A stretch of 25,527 bases of DNA from an uncultured Campylobacter sp. (GTDB lineage: Bacteria > Campylobacterota > Campylobacteria > Campylobacterales > Campylobacteraceae). Where the stretch lies: positions 1-25,527 of the forward strand of contig NZ_CALHVM010000062.1 in the NCBI RefSeq assembly GCF_938039205.1. The letters run 5' to 3'. The position numbers and the translations under genes are program-made. The notes beneath the pieces are model-generated. The model was not told the DNA's origin. It saw nothing but the letters and a program-made list of their open reading frames with translations, and searched no databases. How positions within the stretch are numbered: position 1 is the stretch's first letter; each line of letters starts with the position of its first letter. Positions 13,237-20,734 of the stretch are shown one piece after another.

Positions 13237-15464
13237 GAAAATACGCGCGTTTTTTTATCTTTTTAGCGGCGTTTTTAGCCGCGCTCGCCGTTTGTTTTGC
13301 AAACGCGAAAAAGATAAACGCGGATATTTTTTCTCTCGTAAATTTTGAAAACTCTACCGAGCAAACCGCATTAAAAGCGATGCTTGATAGCGCTTCAAAC
13401 GAGTTTTTGCTGGTTTCAAATTCGCCTGAGTTTTTAGAAAAAAGCGAAATTTTAGCCGAGCAAAGCGGAGTTTTTGAGGAGTACCGCGCAAAGCAGGATG
13501 TAAATTTAACCTCGTATCTAACTCAGCTAAATGACTTAAAAATCGCGCTTTTAAACGAGCAAACCTATGAGCTTTTGGTAAAAGACAAAAACGAATTTTT
13601 TAAACAAAGCGCGCAAAATTTATTTAATCAATTCGCCTTTAAGCCGCTTAACGCGAAGGACGATTTTTTCGCTCTAAGCTCGCACATGAGCCTAGAGAGC
13701 TCAAAAATCAGCCTAAATTTGTCAAATTTGATGCTAGAAGCGGCACACAAGGGCGGTAAATTTTACCTCGTAAAAGCGCGCCTTAAACCCGGCTACGAAC
13801 CGCAAAATTTGATCAAATTTTATGAAAACATACGCGAGCTAGCGGCGCAGGACGGAGTTCAGGCTTACGCTAGCTGCGGCGCGCTATACGGAGCCTACGG
13901 AAAAAAGGGCGGCGACAAAGAAAGCGCCGCTATGAGCGCGGTTTCGCTTAGCCTTTGCGCTATTTTTTTGCTGCTAGCGTTTAAAAATTTGCGCATTTTT
14001 TGCGTCGTTTTCGTCGCTGTTTTCGGCTTTGCGTGCGGGCTTGCGGCTTCGCTTTTGATCTACGAGAGCCTTAGCGTCATAGTCGTGGTTATCGGTACGA
14101 GCCTGGTTGGGCTGATGTTTGATTTTGCGCTGCACTGGCTGGGTAAAAATCAAAACGCGCCCGTGGCAGCCGCAAGCGTGCGTCCGATGCTTAAAATTTT
14201 CTTGCTCGGGCTTTGCATCACGATGAGCGGATACGGCGTTTTTGCCTTTTCGTCGCTTGAGCTGCTGCGCCAAACTGCGATATTTTCGCTATTTACGCTG
14301 CTTGGGGCGTTTTTATTTACATATTTTTGCCTGCCTTTTATATTTGAGGGCGCGACATTTTCGCAAAGCGCCGTTTTTTCAAGGTTTTTTGATAAATTTG
14401 CGGGACTTTGCGAGCGCGCGGCGGGAGCGATAAATTTAAAAATTTTATTCGCCGCGTTTGCGCTTTGCGCGGGAATTTTGGCGTTAAATTTTAAAAGCTT
14501 AAGCACGCCCGAGCAGATCAAAGACTACGCAAGCTCGCCCGCGCAGCTACTGGAGCAGTCTAAAAAGATCAGCGAGATAACGGGCGCCGCGCCGCAAAAC
14601 TCCGTCATCGTGCTAAAGGGCGGCGAAGACCAAGTCGGCGATGAAAAGCGGCTGATGCGAGAGCTAAAGCAGGCAAATCTCGTCAAAGACTACGCCTCGA
14701 TTTCTAAATTTATCCTAAGCCGCGCCGAGCAGGAAAATGTAAAAAATATCTTTAAAGAAGCCGCGCAGGAAGAGGAAATATTTAAAATTTACGCTCAGTT
14801 TGGCTTGCCTAGCGAGCTGGTAAAATCCGAGTTAGAAAAGATCGCAAACGCGCAAACTATCGGCGTTAGCGAGATTTTAGAATTTGACGCGGCGAAAAAT
14901 TTGACGCGATTTTTACCGAACCCAAACAGCAGTGCGGTATATGCCGAGGGGCTTGCAAGCGGCGCGAAAACGGATGAAATTTTAAAAGCAAACGGCGCTT
15001 TTAGCGTGGATTTCGCAGGCGCGCTAAATCAAAATTTGACCGAGGCTAAAGCATGGGCCGCGGTGCTAAAAGGCGGCGCGTTTTTGCTTGCGTTTGCGCT
15101 TTTATGGGCGTTTTTTGGGGCGGCGCGATCGCTTTTAGTTATGAGCGTCATCGCGCTTGGCGTGCTGGTCGTGCTTTGCGGCTTTACGGCGCTTGGCGTT
15201 CGCGTAAATATTTTTGCGATTTTCGGGCTCATTTTGGCAAGCGCGGTCGGGATCGATTATCTCATTTTTGCGCTAAACGACGACTTGTCGCGGCAGGAGC
15301 GAGTTTTTGGGATATTTGCCGCGTTTATCACGAGCTTTATCTCGTTTTTCGCGCTTAGTTTTAGCCAGACGCCCGCAGTTAGCGTTTTTGGGCTAGCCGT
15401 TAGCCTTTGCGTCGTATTTTACGGGCTTGCCGCCTGCACGCTCGCGATGAAAAATTTGGCTTAA
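13233..15464 (+). CDS. apeM: MMPL/RND-family exporter ApeM
   Basis: A 743-residue inner-membrane transporter with the duplicated RND/MMPL architecture. One N-terminal membrane helix (about 7-24) is followed by a large periplasmic domain (25-225) and five helices (about 230-375). A second helix (about 400-420), a second periplasmic domain (425-605) and a final helix bundle (about 610-740) complete it. VVVIGTSLVGLMFDFALHW in the first bundle and ILASAVGIDYLIFALNDD in the second carry the conserved acidic residues expected for proton coupling. It matches the 'predicted exporter' (COG4258) of APE clusters and should move the polyene lipid across or out of the inner membrane with ApeL and ApeN. 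It is the last gene of the operon; no clear terminator follows, and a promoter for thiS overlaps its 3' end. Confidence 0.84.
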   Translation: MRKYARFFIFLAAFLAALAVCFANAKKINADIFSLVNFENSTEQTALKAMLDSASNEFLLVSNSPEFLEKSEILAEQSGVFEEYRAKQDVNLTSYLTQLNDLKIALLNEQTYELLVKDKNEFFKQSAQNLFNQFAFKPLNAKDDFFALSSHMSLESSKISLNLSNLMLEAAHKGGKFYLVKARLKPGYEPQNLIKFYENIRELAAQDGVQAYASCGALYGAYGKKGGDKESAAMSAVSLSLCAIFLLLAFKNLRIFCVVFVAVFGFACGLAASLLIYESLSVIVVVIGTSLVGLMFDFALHWLGKNQNAPVAAASVRPMLKIFLLGLCITMSGYGVFAFSSLELLRQTAIFSLFTLLGAFLFTYFCLPFIFEGATFSQSAVFSRFFDKFAGLCERAAGAINLKILFAAFALCAGILALNFKSLSTPEQIKDYASSPAQLLEQSKKISEITGAAPQNSVIVLKGGEDQVGDEKRLMRELKQANLVKDYASISKFILSRAEQENVKNIFKEAAQEEEIFKIYAQFGLPSELVKSELEKIANAQTIGVSEILEFDAAKNLTRFLPNPNSSAVYAEGLASGAKTDEILKANGAFSVDFAGALNQNLTEAKAWAAVLKGGAFLLAFALLWAFFGAARSLLVMSVIALGVLVVLCGFTALGVRVNIFAIFGLILASAVGIDYLIFALNDDLSRQERVFGIFAAFITSFISFFALSFSQTPAVSVFGLAVSLCVVFYGLAACTLAMKNLA

Positions 15465-15486
15465 ATTTAGCAAAAAGAGGTATAAT
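15456..15486 (+). promoter_or_regulatory. Probable promoter of the thiamine genes
   Basis: GGTATAAT ends at 15486 (TATAAT at 15481-15486), 66 bases before the thiS ATG. A weak TTGGCT at 15456-15461, in the last codons of apeM, could serve as -35 although the spacer is long (19). The 66-base leader has a small GC stem (AGCGCG...CGCGCT, about 15499-15528) but none of the conserved TPP-riboswitch blocks. Confidence 0.4.
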
Positions 15487-15552
15487 CGCGAGCTTACGCA
15501 GCGCGAAATTTGAACCAAACGGGCGCGCTAAATTTAATAAAACGGAAAGAAA

Positions 15553-15747
15553 ATGCTAAAAATAAACGGCAAAGATGAGAGCGAATTTATCGGCAAAACA
15601 GTAGCCGAACTCCTCGCCGCAAAGGGTCTAAAGCCTGAGCGTATCGCAGTCGAGCTAAACGGCGAAATCTTGCCCAAAGATAAATTTGATACGGCGCTAA
15701 GAGACGGCGACTCGGCCGAGATAGTGCATTTTGTAGGCGGAGGCTGA
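15553..15747 (+). CDS. thiS: Sulfur carrier protein ThiS
   Basis: A 64-residue ubiquitin-like protein (beta-grasp fold) of normal ThiS size, opening with MLKINGK and ending in HFVGGG. The C-terminal di-glycine is the site that is adenylated by ThiF and turned into a thiocarboxylate, which donates sulfur to the thiazole ring made by ThiG. GGAAAG precedes the ATG. Only one base separates its stop from thiG, and the glycine codons GGCGGAGGC at its end lie where the thiG ribosome site should be. No thiF follows, although C. jejuni-type loci have one between thiS and thiG. Confidence 0.93.
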   Translation: MLKINGKDESEFIGKTVAELLAAKGLKPERIAVELNGEILPKDKFDTALRDGDSAEIVHFVGGG

Positions 15748-15748
15748 G

Positions 15749-16525
15749 ATGAAAAATGATGAAAATAACGATATTTTAGAGCTTGGCGGGCATAAATTTA
15801 GCTCGCGCTTTATACTGGGATCGGGTAAATTTTCATTGCCTCTTTTGGAGGCCGCGGTACACGAGGCGGGTGCGCAGATCGTGACGCTGGCGCTTCGCCG
15901 CGTGAACGAGGGCGGGATCGAAAATATTTTAGACTTTATCCCAAAGGGCGTGACGCTACTGCCAAACACCTCGGGCGCTAGGAACGCCGATGAGTGCGTG
16001 CGTATCGCAAAGCTAGCGCGAGAGGCGGGCTGCGGCGATCTCGTGAAGGTCGAGGTCATCAGAGATAGCAAATACCTGCTGCCCGATAACTACGAGACGA
16101 TAAAAGCGACCGAAAAGCTCGCAAACATGGGCTTCGTCGTGATGCCCTATATGTACCCCGACCTAAACGTAGCGCGCGATCTAGCCTCTGCGGGAGCTGC
16201 GTGCGTGATGCCGCTTGGCGCTCCGATCGGAACGAACAAAGGCCTTTGCACGCGCGAATTTATCAAAATTTTACTCGCCGAGATAGACCTGCCCGTGATC
16301 GTGGATGCGGGTATCGGCACTCCGGCGCAGGCGTGCGAGGCGATGCAGATGGGCTGCGCGGCCGTGATGGCAAACACCGCTATCGCGACTGCCGGCGACG
16401 TAAAAACGATGGCGCAAGCATTTGCGCTAGCGATTCAGGCGGGCAGACTGGCGTATCTATCGGGGCTTGGCAATGTGAGCGAAAGCGCTCGGGCTTCGAG
16501 TCCGCTGACGGGATTTTTGGAGTAA
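15749..16525 (+). CDS. thiG: Thiazole synthase ThiG
   Basis: A 258-residue (beta/alpha)8-barrel enzyme that makes thiazole phosphate from deoxyxylulose phosphate, dehydroglycine and ThiS thiocarboxylate. Lys100 in LVKVEVIRDSKYLLPD is the expected Schiff-base lysine. PLGAPIGTNKGL and VIVDAGIGTPAQACEAMQMGC are the phosphate-binding and barrel motifs typical of the family. Length is normal. The ATG follows thiS by one base and the two are certainly co-transcribed. ThiG works with ThiH, which here supplies dehydroglycine from tyrosine, as expected for an organism that lives with little oxygen. Confidence 0.95.
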   Translation: MKNDENNDILELGGHKFSSRFILGSGKFSLPLLEAAVHEAGAQIVTLALRRVNEGGIENILDFIPKGVTLLPNTSGARNADECVRIAKLAREAGCGDLVKVEVIRDSKYLLPDNYETIKATEKLANMGFVVMPYMYPDLNVARDLASAGAACVMPLGAPIGTNKGLCTREFIKILLAEIDLPVIVDAGIGTPAQACEAMQMGCAAVMANTAIATAGDVKTMAQAFALAIQAGRLAYLSGLGNVSESARASSPLTGFLE

Positions 16526-16535
16526 ATTTAGCTTT

Positions 16536-16569
16536 AAATTTGACGGCATGAAAAAACGGCGTCAAATTT
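16536..16569. repeat. Inverted repeat with AAATTT arms after thiG
   Basis: AAATTTGACG (16536-16545) and CGTCAAATTT (16560-16569) are perfect inverted repeats with a 14-base loop that includes an A run. It starts 10 bases after the thiG stop. No T run follows, so it is not a standard terminator. It may stabilise the thiSG transcript or belong to the AAATTT palindrome class seen elsewhere in the window. Confidence 0.45.
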
Positions 16570-16647
16570 GAGTCGTGCGAGGATGAAAATTGCCTCGTTA
16601 AATCCTGCGAATTTTAAATTTGACGATTTCGTGCGGTTTTAAATTTA

Positions 16648-16662
16648 GCGCCGAAAAGGCGC
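16648..16662. repeat. Small GC-rich hairpin between thiG and thiH
   Basis: GCGCC-GAAAA-GGCGC is a perfect five-pair stem with a GAAAA loop. It could attenuate or protect the transcript between thiG and thiH. No T run follows. Support is limited to the pairing itself. Confidence 0.3.
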
Positions 16663-16750
16663 GGGTTTGTGCGCGTAAAATTTACGGCTCCTAGCCTTTA
16701 AAAACGATCAAATTTAACGCCCGAAATTTAGACGAAAAACGGAGAAATAT

Positions 16751-17902
16751 TTGAAAAATATAGACGTGATGGAGTATGCCGACGGTGCGCAGCGCATAGA
16801 CGAAACGCTGATGCAGCGGGTGCTAGCGGCGCGCGAAAGCTACGACTACGCGAAATTTGACGCCACAGACGTTAGGCGCGCTCTAAACGAGGAAAATCTA
16901 AGCGTAGACGGCCTAAAAGCGCTTCTAAGCCCGGCTGCTAGCGCATTTTTAGACGAGATGGCACAGGCGGCGCGAGATAGGACGCGCAGACAGTTTGGCA
17001 ACTCGGTGCAGTTTTTTACGCCGCTTTATATCTCAAATTTTTGCGATAGCGACTGCGTCTACTGCGGCTTTAGCTCGAAAAATAAGATCTCGCGCGTGCG
17101 GCTAAAGGCGGACGAGGCGGCGACGGAGCTAGCTAATATCGCAAAAAGCGGACTAAAAGACGTGCTCATCCTAACTGGCGAAAGCGCGAAAAAAAGCGAC
17201 TTGGGCTACATCGGCGAGGTATGCAAGCAGGCGTCTAGACTTTTTAGCAACGTAGGCGTCGAGATATATCCGCTAAACGCCGACGAATACGCGTTTTTGC
17301 ACAGTTGCGGCGCGGACTACGTCGTGGTTTTTCAGGAGACTTACGACCCGGCGACGTATGCGAAATTTCACCTAGGCGGCGTCAAGCGCTCGTTTGCCTA
17401 CCGCTTCCATGCTCAGGAGCGCGCTCTCATGGGCGGCATGCGCAGCGTCGGATTTGCCGCGCTTTTGGGGCTTGACGACTTTAGAAAAGACGCGCTAGCC
17501 ACCGCGCTGCACGCGCATCTCATCCAGCAAAAGTACCCGCACGCTGAGATCGCGTTATCTTGCCCGCGCCTGCGCCCCGCGATAAACAAGGCTCACGTCG
17601 GCCCGAGGGACGTCGATGAGAGGGCGCTGCTTCAGGTTATCTGCGCGTATCGCCTCTTTTTGCCGTATGCAAATATCACGATCTCCACGCGTGAGTCGGC
17701 GCGCTTTCGAGACGGCATCATCGCAGTCGCCGCGAATAAAATCTCAGCCGGCGTTAGCACGGGCGTGGGGACGCACTCGGATAAGGCCAAAAAGGGCGAC
17801 GAGCAGTTTGAGATCAGCGACGCGCGCTCGGTCGAGGAGATACTGCTCGCCGTGCGGGGGCTAAATTTGCAGCCCGTGATGAGCGAGCATATTTACGTTT
17901 AG
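16751..17902 (+). CDS. thiH: Tyrosine lyase ThiH (radical SAM)
   Basis: A 383-residue radical SAM enzyme. The cluster-binding motif is Cys98-X3-Cys102-X2-Cys105 (CDSDCVYC), placed after ISNF as in ThiH and related ThiH/HydG/CofG proteins. The C-terminal region has ITISTRESARFRD and a GVSTGVGTH-like segment typical of ThiH. It cleaves tyrosine to dehydroglycine and p-cresol, feeding ThiG. It starts with TTG at 16751, supported by GGAG at 16741-16744; no in-frame ATG exists before residue 7. Unlike most thiazole operons it is separated from thiG by 225 bases, so it may have extra control of its own. Confidence 0.93.
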   Translation: MKNIDVMEYADGAQRIDETLMQRVLAARESYDYAKFDATDVRRALNEENLSVDGLKALLSPAASAFLDEMAQAARDRTRRQFGNSVQFFTPLYISNFCDSDCVYCGFSSKNKISRVRLKADEAATELANIAKSGLKDVLILTGESAKKSDLGYIGEVCKQASRLFSNVGVEIYPLNADEYAFLHSCGADYVVVFQETYDPATYAKFHLGGVKRSFAYRFHAQERALMGGMRSVGFAALLGLDDFRKDALATALHAHLIQQKYPHAEIALSCPRLRPAINKAHVGPRDVDERALLQVICAYRLFLPYANITISTRESARFRDGIIAVAANKISAGVSTGVGTHSDKAKKGDEQFEISDARSVEEILLAVRGLNLQPVMSEHIYV

Positions 17903-17950
17903 GACTTTGCGTTTTTGCGGGCGTAAAATTTGGCTTTTGGAGTAAGGGCG

Positions 17951-18604
17951 ATGGGTTTTAGTAAATTTGAGCTCGTTTGGGTTACGAACCGCCGCTTGAG
18001 CGAGGATTTTTTCGCTGACGTTAGGCGAGTAGCGCAAAGCGGCAAGGCGGATAAAATTTTGCTGAGAGAAAGCGATCTGTCCGAGGATGAATACGAAAAT
18101 TTAGCCCGCAAAACGCTTGAGATCATCGCGGAGTGCGGCTCTGGTACGCAGCTTATTTTGCATACTTATGCAAACACCGCAAGCAGGCTTGGCGTGAGCG
18201 AGCTGCATCTGCCTTTTGCTAAATTTGCGGCTGCGAGTGTCAAGCGGGCTACAAATTTGAGAGATTTGGTTAAATTTGATGGCGCCGGCTCGTATAAAGG
18301 GGGATACGGCGGCATTTGCGCGTCAAATTTAACGCAAAATTTCAAGATCAGCGTTTCGGTTCACTCTTTAGACCAGGCTCTAGCGGCGCAGGAACGAGGC
18401 GCTGATTATGTAGTGGTGGGGCATATTTTTGATACACCTTCTCACGCGCTAGAGCGAGGCAGGGGGCTTAAATTTTTACGTGAAATTTGCGAAAATTTAA
18501 GCATAAAAACCTACGCTATCGGCGGGATAAATTTTGAAAATTTAGACAAGATCAAGGATGCAGGCGCGGCAGGAGCCTATATGATGCGGGGATTTTTGGG
18601 TTAA
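17951..18604 (+). CDS. Thiamine-phosphate synthase / TenI family protein
   Basis: A 217-residue TMP-synthase/TenI-fold (beta/alpha barrel) protein. I use the ATG at 17951, with GGAG about eight bases upstream, over a TTG seven codons earlier. ISVSVHSLDQALAAQERGADYVVVGHIFDT is split by the rules of this report, so note ISVSVHS (about 136-142), GADYVVVGHIF (about 153-163), then YAIGGINFENL near the C-terminus. The VVGHIF-T form is closer to TenI (thiazole tautomerase) than to classical ThiE, which usually has VGPIFPT. Following thiH, either coupling of thiazole and pyrimidine phosphates (ThiE) or aromatisation of the thiazole product (TenI) fits. In C. jejuni a similar gene follows thiH. Family is firm; exact activity is open. 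Confidence 0.82.
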   Translation: MGFSKFELVWVTNRRLSEDFFADVRRVAQSGKADKILLRESDLSEDEYENLARKTLEIIAECGSGTQLILHTYANTASRLGVSELHLPFAKFAAASVKRATNLRDLVKFDGAGSYKGGYGGICASNLTQNFKISVSVHSLDQALAAQERGADYVVVGHIFDTPSHALERGRGLKFLREICENLSIKTYAIGGINFENLDKIKDAGAAGAYMMRGFLG

Positions 18605-18643
18605 TTTTTTAATTTTGATTAATACTACTTTAATAACAAATTT

Positions 18644-18677
18644 TATACTATAGTCATTATCTAAAATAACTGATAAT
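18644..18677 (+). promoter_or_regulatory. Promoter with Fur-box-like repeat upstream of the haem locus
   Basis: TATACT (18644-18649) is a reasonable -10. ATTATC (18656-18661) and GATAAT (18672-18677) just downstream form an inverted pair made of the Fur hexamer, although in outward order and spaced by 10 bases, so the fit to a classical Fur box is partial. Iron repression is expected for this type of locus. Confidence 0.33.
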
Positions 18678-18687
18678 AGGAATAAAA

Positions 18688-19512
18688 ATGAATACTTTAA
18701 AAATTGTTATTTTTCTTATCTTTGCTCTATTTTTGGTTGGGTGTAGCGGCAAATATGAAGTCACCCCACAAAGGCTAGATAATATCAAGGCTACGGCTAA
18801 AATCGTCAATCTAAGTACAAATAAAACGATGGATTTTGACGACTTTATTGTCGAGGTGTTAGATGCTGATATTTTACTGGTGGGCGAGCTACACGATGAC
18901 TTTGACCACCATTTGGCAGAAATTTTACTCATCAAAGCGCTTTCAAAAAATAAAAACATAGACGTCGCTTTTGAGATGCTTGGAGGTGATAAGCAAAAAT
19001 ATGCAGATGGCTTGGATAAAAAAACTCGTCCGGGCGAGTTGATAAAAGCTATAAAATGGAATGATAAAATGTGGGAGTTAAAGCATTACAAAGGAGTGCT
19101 AGAAGCAGCATTTTATAGCGCTAACATCAAGTGCGCAAATTTAAGCGAAGACGAAATAAAGCTGATATTTACCGGCGCCCAGCCTATATCTGGTAAATTT
19201 TCCACATCCAAAAGCGTTCAAGAAGCTATCGTGAAAATCGTCCGCGGAGCGCACGGAGGCGTAAATAAGCAGGATATACAGAAGCTTGTCCAGGCTCAGC
19301 AGTACAAAGATCGTAGGATGGCCGACGTCGTAAATAAATCTGCAAATTTTGCTTTGCTTATAGCTGGGAGGTATCACGTCCAAAAGGACATAGGGGTGCC
19401 GCTTCATCTTATGGATTTTAAAACGAAAAAGAAATTTAAAACTTTGTTTTTAGGCTTTGATGGCGATGACACGAGTGCTAAAGAGGCTGATTATCTATGG
19501 AAATTTAAATGA
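18688..19512 (+). CDS. ChaN-like haem-binding lipoprotein (DUF399)
   Basis: A 274-residue lipoprotein: basic-hydrophobic signal with lipobox LVGC at residues 16-19 (lipidated Cys19). The body matches the ChaN/DUF399 family: ILLVGELHDDFDHH (about 70-83), where the first His belongs to the family's conserved haem-iron site, VAFEMLGG (about 103-110), and LIAGRYHVQKDIGVPLHL near the C-terminus with a second histidine. ChaN of C. jejuni (Cj0177) binds haem as a dimer and is encoded beside exbB1/exbD1/tonB1 and a receptor, as here. Probably an outer-membrane or periplasm-facing lipoprotein passing haem or iron. Ribosome site TAGGAAT. It ends nine bases before exbB, so one transcript is likely. Confidence 0.8.
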   Translation: MNTLKIVIFLIFALFLVGCSGKYEVTPQRLDNIKATAKIVNLSTNKTMDFDDFIVEVLDADILLVGELHDDFDHHLAEILLIKALSKNKNIDVAFEMLGGDKQKYADGLDKKTRPGELIKAIKWNDKMWELKHYKGVLEAAFYSANIKCANLSEDEIKLIFTGAQPISGKFSTSKSVQEAIVKIVRGAHGGVNKQDIQKLVQAQQYKDRRMADVVNKSANFALLIAGRYHVQKDIGVPLHLMDFKTKKKFKTLFLGFDGDDTSAKEADYLWKFK

Positions 19513-19521
19513 AGGTACGAG

Positions 19522-20349
19522 ATGGCTAAAATTTTAGTGATTATTTTTTCTTTTTGTTTGTTGTTTGGTGAAAATAACGTAAGCGAATTTAAAAAATCGA
19601 GCGATAGCCAAGTAGCGTTTGATGTAAATTTATCTCAAGCTGGCTTGAAATTTGGCGGAGAGCAAAATTTGACCGGCATCGCCTCAAATTCTCAGGCGCC
19701 AAGCATAGATTTGTCATTTATTTCGCTTTTTAAGAACGCACATATAGTCGTAAAGATTGTTATATGCGTTTTGATTTTATTTTCCGTCATTACGTGGACG
19801 ATTTTTATCGTCAAATTTATCCAGTTTAAGCTGGCATTTTGTAGACTCAAATCTGACGAAAACACTGTAAAAGACGCGTCTGATTGGCGGGTTTTAAAGT
19901 TAAAGAAAAAGAGCTTTGCAGTGGATTTTATAAGAGAACTTGAGGATGAGAGCAAAAAAAGCATCAAATTTGACGCAAATATGAAATTGCGAGTAAAACA
20001 AAGGTTTGATCTTAAAAAATCGTCTCTCGCGAACGTGATGAGAGGGTGGGTTGGAGTGCTCGCTAGCATCGGCTCGTCTGCACCTTTTGTCGGGCTTTTT
20101 GGGACGGTTTGGGGCATAATGAACAGCTTTGTGGGTATAGCAAACAGCAACAACGCCAGCCTAAGCGTAGTGGCTCCTGGTATTGCAGAGGCGCTTTTTG
20201 CCACAGCTCTTGGGCTTGTAGCCGCGATACCAGCGGTTTTGGTTTATAACTATCTGGTGCGGTGTAGCGTTAAATTTAATGCTCGTTTAGGGCTGCTTAG
20301 TTCTCAAATTTATTTGATATTTGATAGACTGGCTGCGGAAAATGAATAG
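19522..20349 (+). CDS. exbB: Energy-transducing inner-membrane protein ExbB
   Basis: A 275-residue MotA/TolQ/ExbB proton-channel protein. An N-terminal hydrophobic segment (1-17) that looks like a signal peptide is followed by a periplasmic stretch and a first membrane helix (about 76-98). A cytoplasmic basic/acidic domain comes next, and then the highly conserved pair of helices from GVLASIGSSAPFVGLFGTVWG (about 178-198, split here only by family blocks) to ALFATALGLVAAIPAVLVYN (about 224-243). With ExbD it uses the proton gradient to drive TonB. The extended N-terminus with signal-like segment is known for some Epsilonproteobacterial and other ExbB proteins. AAGG precedes the ATG and the end overlaps exbD. 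Confidence 0.9.
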   Translation: MAKILVIIFSFCLLFGENNVSEFKKSSDSQVAFDVNLSQAGLKFGGEQNLTGIASNSQAPSIDLSFISLFKNAHIVVKIVICVLILFSVITWTIFIVKFIQFKLAFCRLKSDENTVKDASDWRVLKLKKKSFAVDFIRELEDESKKSIKFDANMKLRVKQRFDLKKSSLANVMRGWVGVLASIGSSAPFVGLFGTVWGIMNSFVGIANSNNASLSVVAPGIAEALFATALGLVAAIPAVLVYNYLVRCSVKFNARLGLLSSQIYLIFDRLAAENE

Positions 20350-20734
20350 CGAAGAAGAGCTAAGCGAGATAAACGTAACGCCTTTTATCGACGTTATGCT
20401 TGTACTTTTGATTATATTTATGGTAGTTACGCCCATAGTAACCAGCTCTGTGAAAGTCGAGCTGCCAAAATCTGTTGCCAAACAAAAAGAGGACGTAAAT
20501 AAGCCTATAATCTTAAGCATAAACGATAAATTCGAAATTTATTTGGGCAGTCAAGCCGTTTTAGCGGAGAATATCGCGCAGGCGCTGGATATAAAAAGCG
20601 GACGCAACTATGAGGCGATAGTGTATTTTCACGTCGATAAAAGCGTGCCTTATGAGATTTTGATCAATGCTGTCGAGCGAGTGAAGATAGCCGGATATAC
20701 CAAAATAGCCTTTTCGACAAAGGTTGTAAACTGA
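20342..20734 (+). CDS. exbD: Energy-transducing protein ExbD
   Basis: A 130-residue ExbD/TolR protein. I use the ATG at 20342, inside the exbB stop region, over a TTG seven codons upstream; it gives the standard short cytoplasmic start. The single membrane helix (about 14-34) contains Asp17 in PFIDVMLVLL, the proton-handling aspartate of the family. The rest is a periplasmic domain with the SAVE-like INAVERVKIAGYTKIAF ending typical of ExbD. It overlaps exbB by eight bases and shares one base with the tonB start. Confidence 0.92.
   Translation: MNSEEELSEINVTPFIDVMLVLLIIFMVVTPIVTSSVKVELPKSVAKQKEDVNKPIILSINDKFEIYLGSQAVLAENIAQALDIKSGRNYEAIVYFHVDKSVPYEILINAVERVKIAGYTKIAFSTKVVN

Larger units (their letters stand above)
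16526..16750. other. thiG-thiH intergenic gap rich in AAATTT repeats
   Basis: 225 bases separate two genes that are normally adjacent. It contains about seven AAATTT-type words (plus close variants), a 10-base inverted repeat (16536-16569), a CGAGG...CCTCG mini stem (about 16579-16597) and a GC-rich hairpin (16648-16662). I see no open frame, no remnant of thiF and no TPP riboswitch core. The last bases give thiH its ribosome site (GGAG, 16741-16744). Confidence 0.5.

Noticed and set aside
13974..14521. Minus-strand open frames opposite apeM
   Set aside because: They are antisense shadows of a GC-rich membrane-protein gene with a complete family match on the + strand.
15487..15552. Possible TPP riboswitch before thiS
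   Set aside because: The leader is only 66 bases and lacks the CTGAGA and other conserved thi-box blocks; the thiG-thiH gap lacks them too.
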